A stretch of DNA of 64,000 nucleotides, taken from Hemibagrus wyckioides. Lineage: Eukaryota; Chordata; Actinopteri; Siluriformes; Bagridae. Of the stretch, positions 1-12,605 are shown one piece after another (the first letter of the stretch is position 1; every line of letters starts with the position of its first letter). Location: contig NC_080712.1 of NCBI RefSeq assembly GCF_019097595.1, positions 23,181,646 through 23,245,645 on the forward strand, read 5' to 3'. The notes under the pieces are model-generated. The model was not told where the DNA came from. It saw nothing but the letters and a program-made list of their open reading frames with translations, and searched no databases. The position numbers were made by a program, and so were the translations under genes.

Positions 1-20
1 CACACACACACACACACACA
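1..20. repeat. (CA)n microsatellite at window edge
   Basis: Ten CA units, probably continuing beyond the left edge. Confidence 0.95.
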
Positions 21-779
21 TAGACATTTAAGCTTGGTTATTCTAAAAGCCTTTACAAAAATATTTGGGATGTGATGACAATTTTTCAGTAAAAAATATT
101 TTGAGTACACCTTTCTCTTGCCGTATTTTGCTTGTCTATTGCTTGGTTCTATGCAGTTCAATTATTTATCCAACACATAACCCAAGGACTTTCTCCAATG
201 CATTATTTCTCTTATGTCCCCTATATGACTGACAGCTCTCTGGAAACCACTTCTAGAATTCCACAACTGCACACTGCAACAGTACAGCAGTCTGCTTTTA
301 GACACGCAGACTATTTTATGGCTTGTTGTATCCCTGAATCAAGCATTTAAAGAGTTACTTTTTGTTGTAAATAGATTTCAATCTGAAGGCCTGCTCGAAT
401 CTGTAGAAAGCTTGACTTTTTTTTTTTTTAAAGTAAAGATTCAAATGGAATGTTTCAGGACAGCAAGCCAAATGTCTGTTTGTGTGTCCAAGATTAAAAT
501 ACCCTTATCAAAGACATTTTGAGAAACCCTGCACCTCTATGCTCTCTGCTGTTCTCTATATTTCATCACCATCTTCACCCCTTCTCTTATCCATTTCACT
601 GAGCGTGAGTGAAAAGGCTCTCATTTCTGCTACATGGAAGAATTTTAGTGCTTTTGGGTAGCAGCAGCAACCTGACAAGTCCGTCAAACAGCATACAGCG
701 AAGAGAAATATGGACACTTTTTGTTATTTAATATGCCTCCATATCCACATATCCACTTGACATGATGTCTTTTGACTTT

Positions 780-925
780 GTACTTCTAAACATAAATCAC
801 CAATTTATTTTCTGTACCACTTATCCTACAGGGCCTGAGCCTATTCCAGGGGACTTGGAGTACTGGACAGGGTACCAACCCATTGCAGGACACAATCACA
901 CACACCCTTTATGAATACAGGTCAG
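780..925 (-). mobile_element. SINE 3' fragment, minus orientation
   Basis: CACCAATTTATTTTCTGTACC, 'cttatcctacagggcctgag', 'ccaacccattgcaggacaca' and an ACACAC run are the inverted 3' body of the same SINE type found near full length at 50775. Confidence 0.65.
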
Positions 926-1633
926 TCGGATTAAGTTTAAACTGACTTAAGTCCTATTTCAACCCAATTAAACAAGGTGGCTTATCAATTTAATAATCCA
1001 ATAAATAGAAGAGCTAATAGCCATGTAAACCGTGTGTCTGGTTTACTTTCCCTCTTGGAATCTACGCATACATTCTGCACAGTCACAATGCACTCCTGTA
1101 ATAAAAAGGTCTTATAAGAAATCACATCTCATTTTACAGCTTGTATCGATTTAAATGAATTGTGAGAACGCACAGCCATGAAACTAACATTTTGAGGCCG
1201 ATACAGGATGTGAATTGACCTTCAGAATGTAATATTCGTCAAACATACAGTAAGGATACAAAACATCAGGTAAAAAAGCAAAAAGAAAGCCCTTTTCTGT
1301 GCAGTTATTCCCAAACAATCATATTTAATGGTGCTAACATAAACGCACTTGATATTACTTAAAAAAAAAAAAAACTCACAAGCTCATCTTTGCTTCTGAA
1401 TGTCAAGCAAATGAGCAGCTGAACAGCTTCACTGCAGTTACAAATTCATCTGGCTGTCCCTTTGAAAATCACACTTTGATGACATTTTGCTGAGAAAGAA
1501 ATCATTTAAAATTCATTAACAAGCAGCTCAGCTGAAAAGATAAATCCGAATTCACACATTTCTTGTTGCTATGGTAATTTTGGTTATACCTCGCTCCACA
1601 CCTACACATAACTTGTGATAGGCAACTATATGC

Positions 1634-1640
<7 letters not shown>

Positions 1641-1666
<26 letters not shown>

Positions 1667-1916
1667 CATAAATAAGCATATAAATTAAGACTGTTTACAC
1701 ACTGCCAAATGAACAAGAATTGATTAGGGATATGCGATTGTAATGAATTCCGATATCTGCGATATTCCATACTTCCAAAATCTGTGCATGTAAATATAGC
1801 CATTATGTATTGTTATCAGTCTGTTTCAGTGAGAGAAGTAAAAGAATGTTGTGTAAAAGCTGTTGCAACTACACTTGTAACAGAGGCACACACGCACACA
1901 CACACACACACACACA
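1641..1916. repeat. (TA)n and (CA)n microsatellites
   Basis: (TA)n at 1641-1666 and (CA)n at 1887-1916, with unique sequence between. Confidence 0.85.
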
Positions 1917-4900
1917 TAAGACACATATACACACACATTTCCATGCCACTACAGTATGTATAACCTTTGCACCTCACTTTTCACACTTTTCACTGTATAT
2001 CTGAATACCTAGGCATGGCAGTTTAGTTACCATACAGCCCATGTGGCAGTAGAAACTGCTACCAAAAGTGAGCATGTGTACAGGTACACATGTATATGTA
2101 CTGTAAGGCATTTCTTTTATAGTACATCTACCTTAAATTTCTTTACAGAATTTCTTTAGAAGAATTTCTTCATCTACATACTTCTTCTTCTGCACAGTAC
2201 ATGTGTGGGTATATGTATGCGAATGAGAATAAGATTGCATTATCTTGCACATAAATGCATCCTCTTCACTATTACTGCAACCAATGTTCTCTTTTTCTAG
2301 AAACACTGTGTACTTTGCTTAATTTTCACCGCAATAAGTTAAGTACACAGCATTACACAGTGCAGCATTGCGCAGCATGAAGTACACATTTCATGTACAA
2401 GCTTCGGTATACTAGCAGTAAGATTATCATATATCATGATAATCCTCATTAGTATTGTGATATATAACTAATCTCTATTTTATTTACATGAAGGTTTAAA
2501 TGAATGTCTGCCTTTGGTATCTGTCAGATTCATGCTGATCTGTTACAAAGTTTATGTAATGCATCCTGTGTAAACCTGTGTTGAGTGTGGTTACTGTGTG
2601 CTTCTAACCTAACACCCACACATATCCTCTCTCTCTCTTTCTCTATCTCCCTCTCTCATACTCTCTCTCTTTCACTTTTCCACCCTAACCATTCACATCC
2701 CCTTTCATGTGTATGTCTCCACTCTCTTTCCTCCTATATTCCTCTCAGACACACATCCTCCATTTCCTCCTTTAATCTAGTTTTGATGGAGCAGCCGTTA
2801 TGGCTTCATTAGCCAGCACAAACTGTGCCTAATATTGACTATTATTTCAGCTTCCTGCCCCTTAGCTTTCCCAATCAATAGCTTTCACTAGAGTCATGTT
2901 GTGTTAGAGCACACAGAAGAAAACTGGAGCCATTGCAGAATCTAATGCTCATTATTTTCAGGAAAAGGATGCACCATGTGTAATCTGTGATGCGTCTCAG
3001 TATCATTACGGTTCATACACGGTAATACACAGCTGTGCATTTGTAATTATACACATTTACAAATATGCAATACAATGCAGCACTGGATGAGTATCTTTTC
3101 AGATGATTTAGCCTATAGTTAAAATATGCAGCTCTATCAAATACACCCTGATGTACTAAGTATTTTGCACCAGTTTTTTAAAATTAGGACACTTTCTGCC
3201 CTAAAAACTTACACACAGAAAGGCATACAAGCCTAAAGGCGCAATTTAAGAACTGTGCACATGGTAACTTACAAACTGCTCTTCTGTCCCTCATACATAT
3301 GCATTTGCACAAAAAGTGGGAAGTAAGCGTAGTGTGGCTGATTATATATTCCGTTACACATACTAAAGTTAGGGAGATTAGCAGCAGGCAGTTGACTGCA
3401 CATGCTTTTGTCTGTTTAACAAAGCCAGGTGGACATATTTGACATATTTGACCATAAATTTTAGTGTAAATGCTAATGCAGCCCAACAAAAGGATCAAAA
3501 GAGGATCTAGCTACAGACTTTACAGCAAGAGACAGTATTGCAATTACAGCTTGATAAGTGTAGCTGTAATAATGTCAGAGATTTATAATATCCGTAATAT
3601 TCTAGCAATGTGGTCACTGCGGTCACTATGATGTACATGATTTATTTTTCAGTCTGACAGCATAATATATATATACTTTTTAGTTTGCGTTTTGATATTA
3701 GGCTAGTAATGTTGGTGCTGAGTGACACTGTATTGCATTTGGCAGGTCCAGCAAACACAATTGCAAATGGTCATTAGAGACACATGAAAAGGACAGTCCA
3801 CAGATATTTATATTGGTGTATCACTGGCCATAAGTCCTGGCCATAATCACTGGCCATAAGTCCTGGCCATAATCACTTGCACTGTGAATAATTTTCTTGG
3901 AGATTTGCCTTGGAGAGTTGCATAGACATGTCTTTTCCTAGTTCTACATTAAAAGTACAGTATCTTTGGCAGCATTGTCTGTTCACAGGGGACAGACTGA
4001 CCATTACATAAATCCTCTAGTGAGTCATAAAATTTTGGCTATATACCTAGTCTTCCATTTTGCATCCCCTGTAGGTCAGATATATCGATACATATTGATA
4101 AAATTGATCCCCAGACCCCAAGAGCTGATGAAAGATATCTCATAGTCCCTCCAAAAAGGGAGATACCTGTACATTAAACCTCACATCAATACCAATTTAA
4201 GGGAATGAAAATTGAGATTTAATTCATTTGATTCTATTGATTCTTTCAAAATAGCTTCTGGAAATACTGAGCAACAGTGAGCAAATGATGCCACCTTCCA
4301 TCTACAATGGCTGCACTACAGTGATAAACCTGATGAACCTTTGATGAAACTGATAAGTAACACAGGCTTCATTTATACTTACACCATCCAGGTTAACAGC
4401 ACATACTACATGCCATATAATTGTACACTATGACAGCTGGTACTCAGCTGTCCTCCTTACAAAACAAATCTCTTCTTGTTGGCAGTATTTGCAAAACAGC
4501 AGCATAATAACTGTTCTTACATTCACTATTATTATAACCGTAACCTAGACCGTATTAATGTCACGGGCCATTTAAATACATAACAATATATCTTACAGAA
4601 CTACATAGTGCCCATGTATCAAAATTAAAAGTAACTGAGAATGAAAGCACTGTAAGGTAGACGAGTCATCTTTAGGCTACTGCATGAGTCAAGACAAGTG
4701 AGTGACAGCTGACATTCAGATTAAAAAAGTAGCATTAGTACAATACATTCACCAGCAGCACCAAAGCTTTCTAAGGGGAAAAACCCAAAGACAGTTAGGA
4801 AACAGTGGGTTTCCAACACCTACGACATGAAACACATGGAAAGTGTTACAGAAAACTAATCTTTCACTTATCCCATAGATATAATAAAGCAGTAGAATCT

Positions 4901-5414
4901 AAGATATTGTAAAGCTCCAAGTATTGTTAGTGACCAGATACGATCAAAATCAAATTCAAGTACTCATTGATTCACAGGTTTGTCCTAATAAATGCGTCTT
5001 TAACTCTTTTTTGGAGTTTTTTTTTCTTCTTCTTTAACGAGCCACTAATATTTTGAATGAAGTGAAGATGTGTGAGAGAAAGTTAAATCAGAGAAGAGTA
5101 AAATCAGTGGCACAGGCCCGGGCAAAGTAGACGTTCCAGACACATTTTTGGATGCTACTGAGGCCGGAGTCAAACGTAGTGGAAACACCTCCCTGATGCT
5201 GCTGTAGATATCACATCCTCCATCCATTATTAAGCCCTCAGTTTCAGAGTCAGCAAATTCAGTTGAGCTTGCAACATTTAAAAAACTTGTACGTCCTTAA
5301 ATAGTGTAATACGACTGACAGATTTATTATATTCCATGTTTATTATGCTAATTTGTTTAATTTCATTGGTACAAGATGAGCTCTGAAGATGAAACTGTAA
5401 TGTGCAGCCTGTTT

Positions 5415-5416
5415 AC

Positions 5417-5468
<52 letters not shown>
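5415..5468. repeat. (CT)n(AT)n compound microsatellite
   Basis: A long CT run passes directly into an AT run. Confidence 0.95.
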
Positions 5469-5469
<1 letters not shown>

Positions 5470-5796
5470 TAATTGTATTATAGTATAATTTTAATGTATG
5501 TATTAATGTATTGATGTATTAATACATTTAGGTAAATCTAATACGTTGTTATTTTAACAATAATAAACCTGAGCAGATTTTTCAAGACAGTTGGATATTA
5601 ATACACAGTACAGAAATCAGGAAAAAAAAGAAGGCCATAAATGAGAATGACCTGTTACTCAATTTCCTGCATGTTTCCATTATGAGAACTTCACGGAACA
5701 TGCTTTGTGGCTCCTTCTTACTACATTGCACTAGTGTAATTGAGTGGGTCTGTGTAACTGTGTGCAAGACCATGTGAGTTAAAAAACCATATATAA

Positions 5797-5804
5797 TGTG
5801 TGTA

Positions 5805-5849
<45 letters not shown>

Positions 5850-5893
5850 AGAAGAAGAAGAAGAAGAAGAAGAAGAAGAAGAAGAAGAAGAAA
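5797..5893. repeat. (GT)n(GA)n(GAA)n compound microsatellite
   Basis: Three abutting runs: GT to about 5826, GA to about 5849, then about 15 GAA triplets. The last two make about 65 bases of pure purine on one strand. Confidence 0.95.
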
Positions 5894-7899
5894 AAGAAAT
5901 TTAAAATCCATGGCAACTTCCTCAGGAATTATTTACAACACACCAGACGTTTGTTACTGTACTTGGTACATGTTGTGACTTGACCAGGGAGCCACAGCTT
6001 ACCAGTGAGACCATATCTGGATAAAAACCAGCAAAAAACAACAATGTAGCACATATGTGAGAATACTAAATTTATTATCAGGTTTACTATGACATGAATA
6101 GCAGAAAAATAGATTACAACAGACAGTTAAGTGTGGGAAGAGTTGGAATAAGCCTTGTGTAGGCTGCTTGTGTAGCTCACTGTGATCACACATAATGAAC
6201 ATGACTTGACTTGTGTCTACTAGGCACTGCAAAAGACCTCTTACAATTCAACCATATAACATTCTGCAGTTGTTTTTTTCTTTTCAACTACTTGAAATGA
6301 ATCAGACAAAGTCATTCTGAATGCGAGAATAATTATCCTTCAATCAGGATCAGGAATAAACTATGAAATGGAGTAGATACGAAAAAGTAATTATGCAGAT
6401 GAAGGGCCTAAGTTTATGCTGACCAGTACTAAAGGACTGTAGTGGCTCAGAATGATTGACATCTTTATTCAGTTGCATCTTGGGATGCTGGGTGAGGAAG
6501 AGGGGCTTAGCCTGCGAGCACAAGCACAAGCTCTTACTCACAAGCATTTCAAATTGAAGCTTGTTTCAAAATCAGCTTATTACCCTTAAATCCTACTAGG
6601 TCAGAGAGAGAGAAGTTGTGGGCTTCATTACCAGAAAGATGTGTTCTGTAGCATATGCTACAACACAGTATCACAGCTCAGCAATTTCGACTGGTCATCT
6701 TGATGTCTGTCTCACTTTGCTGGGAAGTAACATAATGATGAGTAAGCATTTATTTTTCAATATCACTGAAAACATCACAAATCTTTTCCCTCCTTTCTGG
6801 ATCGCTCGCTATCTCTCTGGGAAGTAAATGTGGGAGACTGAAAACAGGAAGCCGAGGCTACCGTGTGACTCAAACATAGTGCTGGTATTTTTAGCGCAGG
6901 CCACGGCAACCCCTTGGCCCTTGTTTCCTTCAGGCCAGCAGGAGGACACCACTATCCACTCCTCAACACAGACCCACTGGGAAAGCAGGTCAGGCTAAAC
7001 GGACCTCCTATCATACTTGATGTTTCATATCAGGCCTGTCAGTCAACGAGCAGGCTGAGTGTCTTGAGGCTAGAAATATCAGGATGTGCACAAACCACCT
7101 GAACTGTCTGAGTGCTCAATGGCCACTGTTGTCAAATGGTAGAAAACATGTAGCATCAGGAGCAACGACATAAATGTGTACAATCCTATAACTTATGGCA
7201 TGTCATACACTTAATAGTTGATATTAAACTCTTAATGTGCAGCAATCAATCAAAGCTCTGTATCTTTTAATCTTGAGATAAGGATCTAAACCATTATTGC
7301 ACAAGTGGCATGAATCTGTTCCTTCTGTATAAGGACAGAGGCGGACAGTAGGCTTTCGGTGCAGGGCAAGGTCAGTGTCTGGGTGGGTGAGTTTAGACTA
7401 GTAGTGAGAGGGGCTTTGTTAGAGTGCTATGCCATGCTCACGTCAGCTCTATTGTTTCTGCAGGCAAATTAACCTGCGTCACAGCCTCAGGGTGAAGCTC
7501 TTACAGTGACACCATGCTTCACAATGCATCACAATTCACTCCACCCACAGCAGCGTAATGTCACACAGAGAATATACAAATCCTGAGACTCACCCTGAGA
7601 CATTAATATGTGACAAATACACATCACATAACACTGAACTGGAATCAAATCATTTAGTGATGATCCTTCATATAGTGTCATATAAACTATCATATGCAAG
7701 TCATAGAAAAAATAAAGTACACTCTCCTTCAATTCTATTTTTACAAGGCCCTAAATAATATATGTTATCCTCAAAAATGTATAAAAACAACAAACAAGAA
7801 ATAAAGACAAGAAATATTCAATATATAGTCATTTTTTGTCCCTAAACATAAACCAAAAATTATAAACCAGACGGGAAATAATAAGTACACCTTTCATAC

Positions 7900-9345
7900 T
7901 TCTATAATCAGTAAGAGCGTGATTAGCAGCCAGGTGTTAATAAGGAAATGCACAAGATTAGCTAATCATCAATGCAATGGATACTGTCACAAAGCAAATA
8001 CAGAGAGAAATACTGTAAATAAATCTTCTGTATAAATTATCTGTAATGAGCAAACTGAAGGTGATGGAGCAAGGAAAATTCCTGAGAATACATGAAGAAG
8101 ACACCATTAGAGAAGCCAGACTCAAAATTTAACCTATTCTCATCTGGTTGTCACCGGATTGTTTGATTGTAAATTATTTACATTTTATAACTGTATACTA
8201 AAAAGTCAAAAAGCACAATTGTGTAACCAGGAATGTATGAGGTTAAGAGGAGCTTATAAATATGAGCATCAAAGTCATTTCTCCATTCATGTTAACCTCA
8301 ACGTGTATTTTGTTGAAATTATCAACTGTTCAATAAATAAATAAGAGACCTGACTACAAAACATGACTGATTATAGCAACTGCAATCGACTATCCAAGGT
8401 TTGCTGTTCTGGAGAACTCAGGTGTATGTCTACATTGTACATCTACATCGTGTATGTCATTGCCAGGTGAAGGAAGATCAGTCGTGACCTCAGAGAAACC
8501 ACTGCTGCTGTTCATCAATCTGGGGAGGGTTATAAGGTCATCTCCAAATAATTTTTAAATTTACCATTAGACAGAGAGAAGGAGTTTTTACAAGATAGCT
8601 GCCAGTCAAGGTCAGACCATTTAATGCTCAAGAGATATAAAATAAACCGCAAGAGCTACTTTGTGTGAACTATGGGCCTCTGTAAGAGCATTCAATGTTG
8701 AGGCCACTGTGAGAACTCTTCATGACAGCACAATTAGAAAAATACTAAAAAGTGTGGACTTCATGTAAGGCTGGCTAGTAAAAAACCTTCTATAGCAGTA
8801 GACCTTAGGTTTGCAATATTGGAATTTCCATTGGAGCGATGAGACCACAGTGAAGATGTCTGGTCATCATGAACAGTGATGTGTTTGATGACATCAAAAT
8901 ATAGCATATCACCAGAAACTCCTCAGACCAACTGTCAATACTAAAATCAAGGTGTTGGAATGGCCGAGTCAAAGTCCAGGTTACAACCCACAGGGATGCT
9001 GTGGCGGGATTTTAATAGAGCTGTGCAATGTCCAAACATCAACAAATTGAAACAATGATGTAAAGAAGAATGAACCAAAACAACTTGAGAGACTTATAAA
9101 CTCCTAGAGAATGGCTTTACTTCATATTATTATTACTAAAGGTGGTTCCATATATTACTTAATATGCATTTATTTTTCCCACCTGGTTTCTGCACATGAC
9201 ATTACATTTTGGAAAAAAGTGATTACTTTGTTGTCTTTTTTTGTTGTAGCCTGTTTTTTTTCTAGAAGCTGGTGAGCACCATACAACTGTTATTTAGGCC
9301 CTGATAAATAAAAACACAGAATTAAAAAAAGTGTAATTCCTTTTC
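7900..9345 (+). mobile_element. Degraded Tc1-like transposon, near full length
   Basis: Plus-strand traces in order: SGEGYKVISK near 8520 (DNA-binding part), text matching 'gttcatgacagcacaattag' near 8720, VLEWPSQSPGYNP near 8955, MLWRDFNRAV near 8998 and a tail ending about 9150. The order and length fit a full Tc1-like element of about 1.4 kb with many stops and frameshifts. The terminal repeats could not be delimited. Confidence 0.7.
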
Positions 9346-9444
9346 CCCCAATGACTATAGTATCAGTCTGAGTGCATTATTTGTTTCCTCTTTGTCTCGG
9401 GGAATGCTACAGATTTAAATGCTAACCTTAATCAACAAGCCAAA

Positions 9445-9775
9445 AAGAATGAGTGAATGAATAAATTCATTTCAGTAATCACTTTATCCTGGTTAAAGTC
9501 GTGGTGGATTTAGAGCATAGGCAGGGATAAGACCCTGGATAAGACACCAGTACGTCACAGGGCACTGTGCACACACACATTCACATTAAGAACTTTAGCT
9601 TAACTAGTCTACCTACTGCAATATTTTAGGGAGTTTGAAAGAAACCGACTAACCCAGAGGAAGCCCACATGATTATAAAAAGAATATGTCAACCTTTACA
9701 CAGACACACAGTAAGCTCAAGACTGAAAGAGGGACCCTGGAGCTACCTGCTGCACCGGCATGTCGAATGTGAATG
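9445..9775 (-). mobile_element. SINE-like repeat, near full length, minus orientation
   Basis: The plus strand shows TTCAGTAATCACTTTATCCTGG, 'gataagaccctggataagacacc', 'aggaagcccacatgatt' and ends GGGACCCTGGAGCTACCTGC near the inverted tRNA-like head. Same superfamily as the fragments at 27110, 37225 and 56815. Confidence 0.65.
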
Positions 9776-11879
9776 ATTAAGTTAATGAACTGATTCCTCC
9801 GTTGAACTGTATATGATCATTACAATCTAATCTCAACAGAAAACTAACTAAACTAATTAAATCTTTCTTTTTAATGAATTATTTTTTTTAAATGATCCAA
9901 TTAGGGTTGTAACCGAATATGAATATATTTCTTGAAATTAAATGATTTATTTTCTAAACAAATACAGTAGAAGATAGCTGAGGCTAAAGCTATGCATCAG
10001 TACTGGGATATTATAGAACACCACAAAACAAATCACACCAGCGGGAGGCATTAACTACCATGAAGACATTGGTGAAGTCTTAGATATGAAGCTCATACGA
10101 CAAGCAAAGGCTATGTTGATTGATTGTTTAATTATGATATGATGCATTTCACATCTGGGGTTTTTACTTGTGTATTTTGGTGCATATTGGCAGGATTTGT
10201 ATTGGCAGGATTCTTAGTTGTAGGGTTCTTTCTTTCTTTCTTTATTTATTTCATTCTTTCTTTATAGTGATGTTGAGAGAATAAAATTTGCACTTTGTGT
10301 ACAGTTACCATCATGACCAATGAAGATGAACAGAATTTGATAGAGAGAAACAGAAGTGTCACAATCTTAAGATGGGAAAAAACATAGGGAAAAAACTTTA
10401 AATTAAATTAAACTTTTTAAAAACTTTTTAATTAAATTAATTTAAGAAAAATAAAGTAAAAAGCAATTTGTAAATATTGTAAGATTGTTGTAAGGTTATT
10501 TGGGCACATGTTTAAGTGCAGATGCTACTAAAACATTATTAGGATACAGTGCATATGAAGATAAAAAGGCGTAATTGAGAATGAACAGAACAGTTGTTTG
10601 TTTTCACCGGTTATGAGTTAACAGTCTGTTAATTGTTAACATTCATTTGTGTCTTTGTCTAGGTCTCATCCTGTGTCTGTGTGTCTGTACTTCATGTTCC
10701 TCCATGTCACTTTCATTACATAATAAGACTTCAATCCAGTACTTCTACATAGTCAGTGGTTCCCAATATTTACATAATGGTTTCAGGATTAACACATGAC
10801 AAAAGCACCTGGATACAGCACACATATCTCCCCTTTTACCTGACTCTCCACAGAGAGAAGGAATTTTTAACACAAAAAGACACGCAGGAATTTTTCTGAC
10901 ATTGATACTGAATATTACTCTGTTTGAAGCTAGTTTGGAGGATTGTAAAATATTATACTGATTGTGCTGTACTAACTTGGAGAAAGTAGGAAATAACAAC
11001 ACCTGAAATTATTAAAGAATGACAAGAGATTTACTACGGTTAAACTTTAATTACAATATCTGCTGATTAGTGTTTATGTCATTACACTGTGTCACATATT
11101 CCTGCTTTGTATTAGTTTTAAACTAAATCACCAACACACAACTAATGCAGAGAATACACACCTGAGAAAAGGCCTGAGAATAGTTTCAGCTGAAACTAAT
11201 CCTTGAAAACTGTCACCACACTGAGATGCATGTAATGGCTTGTACAGTGAAAGGCACATGAATGGGAATACTCTTCTTCTCGTAGACACTAACCCAAATG
11301 AGAGACAATCCTGAGTCAGCATTGAGGAGGAGGCAGCAAGTGTGGGCATGTGCCATACATATTTGGGCTTGAGTTATTGACTCTTGCTCAGTATGCCAAG
11401 AACATCTTGCATCCAACATGCCTTAAAGTAGATACCGCGCATTCATTCCAATTTTCTTCCATTCGCCACAGTCTTGTTTTACTGGAAAACCTGGCAAACA
11501 GCAAGTTACTACCTGTCCAAGTCACCCACTAAGTTTAGAATGTTTGGCAGCAACTCTACATCACCTTGAATCGATTTACACTGATTTTAATAGCTTTGTG
11601 CATTTCCTGGAGGAAGACTACTGTTTTCAATGAAACGTAGTTTAGATAAAATGGCAAAAATGCAACCTTAGTCATCGCTTGTGGTTCTGATTCCAATTGA
11701 CTAGACTGTCCTCACTCTTAGGAATTTCAGGTGAGTAGTGAGACACTTTCAGTATTATAAAGCAAGCAAACATCTTTTATTATACAGTTTATTATACAGT
11801 TATAACCTTCCAGGAAATGAAAAAATATTTCCAGGTATAATCCATTATAGTTTTGGTTTATTAGAGAGTTACTCCTCTT

Positions 11880-12055
11880 TGTAGACACCTGACCATAACA
11901 CCCATGTCCCCCAAACCATTGCCACAAAGTTGGAAGCACAAAATATGTAAACTGTAGCATTACTATTTCACAGGAATGGACAAGTCCAAACCTGTTCCAG
12001 CATGACAATGCCCCTGTGCATTACGGGAGCACCATTGACACATGGTTTGCCCAGG
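11880..12055. mobile_element. Fragment of a Tc1-derived MITE
   Basis: Starts AGACACCTGACCATAACACC, the terminal text of a fish Tc1-type MITE. It contains CCAAACCTGTTCCAGCATGACAATGCCCCTGTGCA (FQHDNAPVH of Tc1 transposases in translation) and 'gacacatggtttgcc'. Truncated on the right; related to the fragment at 24905. Confidence 0.6.
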
Positions 12056-12219
12056 CTTGATTCACAAGGATAAAGACAATGAATGACATAACCTGTCATC
12101 ACTCCTTATTGCTTATCACTCCTTTGTCCAGTTATCTGTTTATCAGATTTGCTCTGCTATGTTGCCTTTTGGTTGGTTACCTACAGTAATTCCTTTGTAT
12201 ATATCTCATGTAAACACAC

Positions 12220-12605
12220 ATTTTAGTCTTGAATGACAGCCCCATATTCTGGAATAGTTTACCTCTATCAGTCAGGTCTTCCCCAGAGTTTGTCATTTTA
12301 AAAAAAACAACATTAAAGAAACCCTTTCTCTTTGGCTTGTGTCCAGCTGTAAGATGTGTGCTCTATGTTAATGCAGCGGTGTGCTTTCTATGCGTTTTTT
12401 CATTTCAATTATTTTATTTAACCTTATGTAATTATGTATCTTATCTGTCTTTTAACTATCATTAGCATTTTATCCGCTTAGTTTCTTAATTTTATTTTAT
12501 GATCTTGGGTGATATTATTAGATTTGTGGTTTCATACAGCACAACAGTGGTCAATATTTTTTTTATAAATGTGCATCATAAATAAACCTTTGATAATGTG
12601 CCATG
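12220..12605 (+). mobile_element. L2-like LINE 3' end
   Basis: The plus strand encodes FWNSLPLSVRSSPEFVIL followed by KKTTLKKPFLFGL, the C-terminal end of an L2/Rex-type reverse-transcriptase polyprotein. A 3' UTR ending TAAATGTGCATCATAAATAAACC follows, the characteristic tail of this LINE group. 5'-truncated and dead. Confidence 0.65.

Noticed and set aside
5582..5978. Leu/Ser-rich and Arg-rich frames on both strands
   Set aside because: They are translations of the GT/GA/GAA microsatellite.
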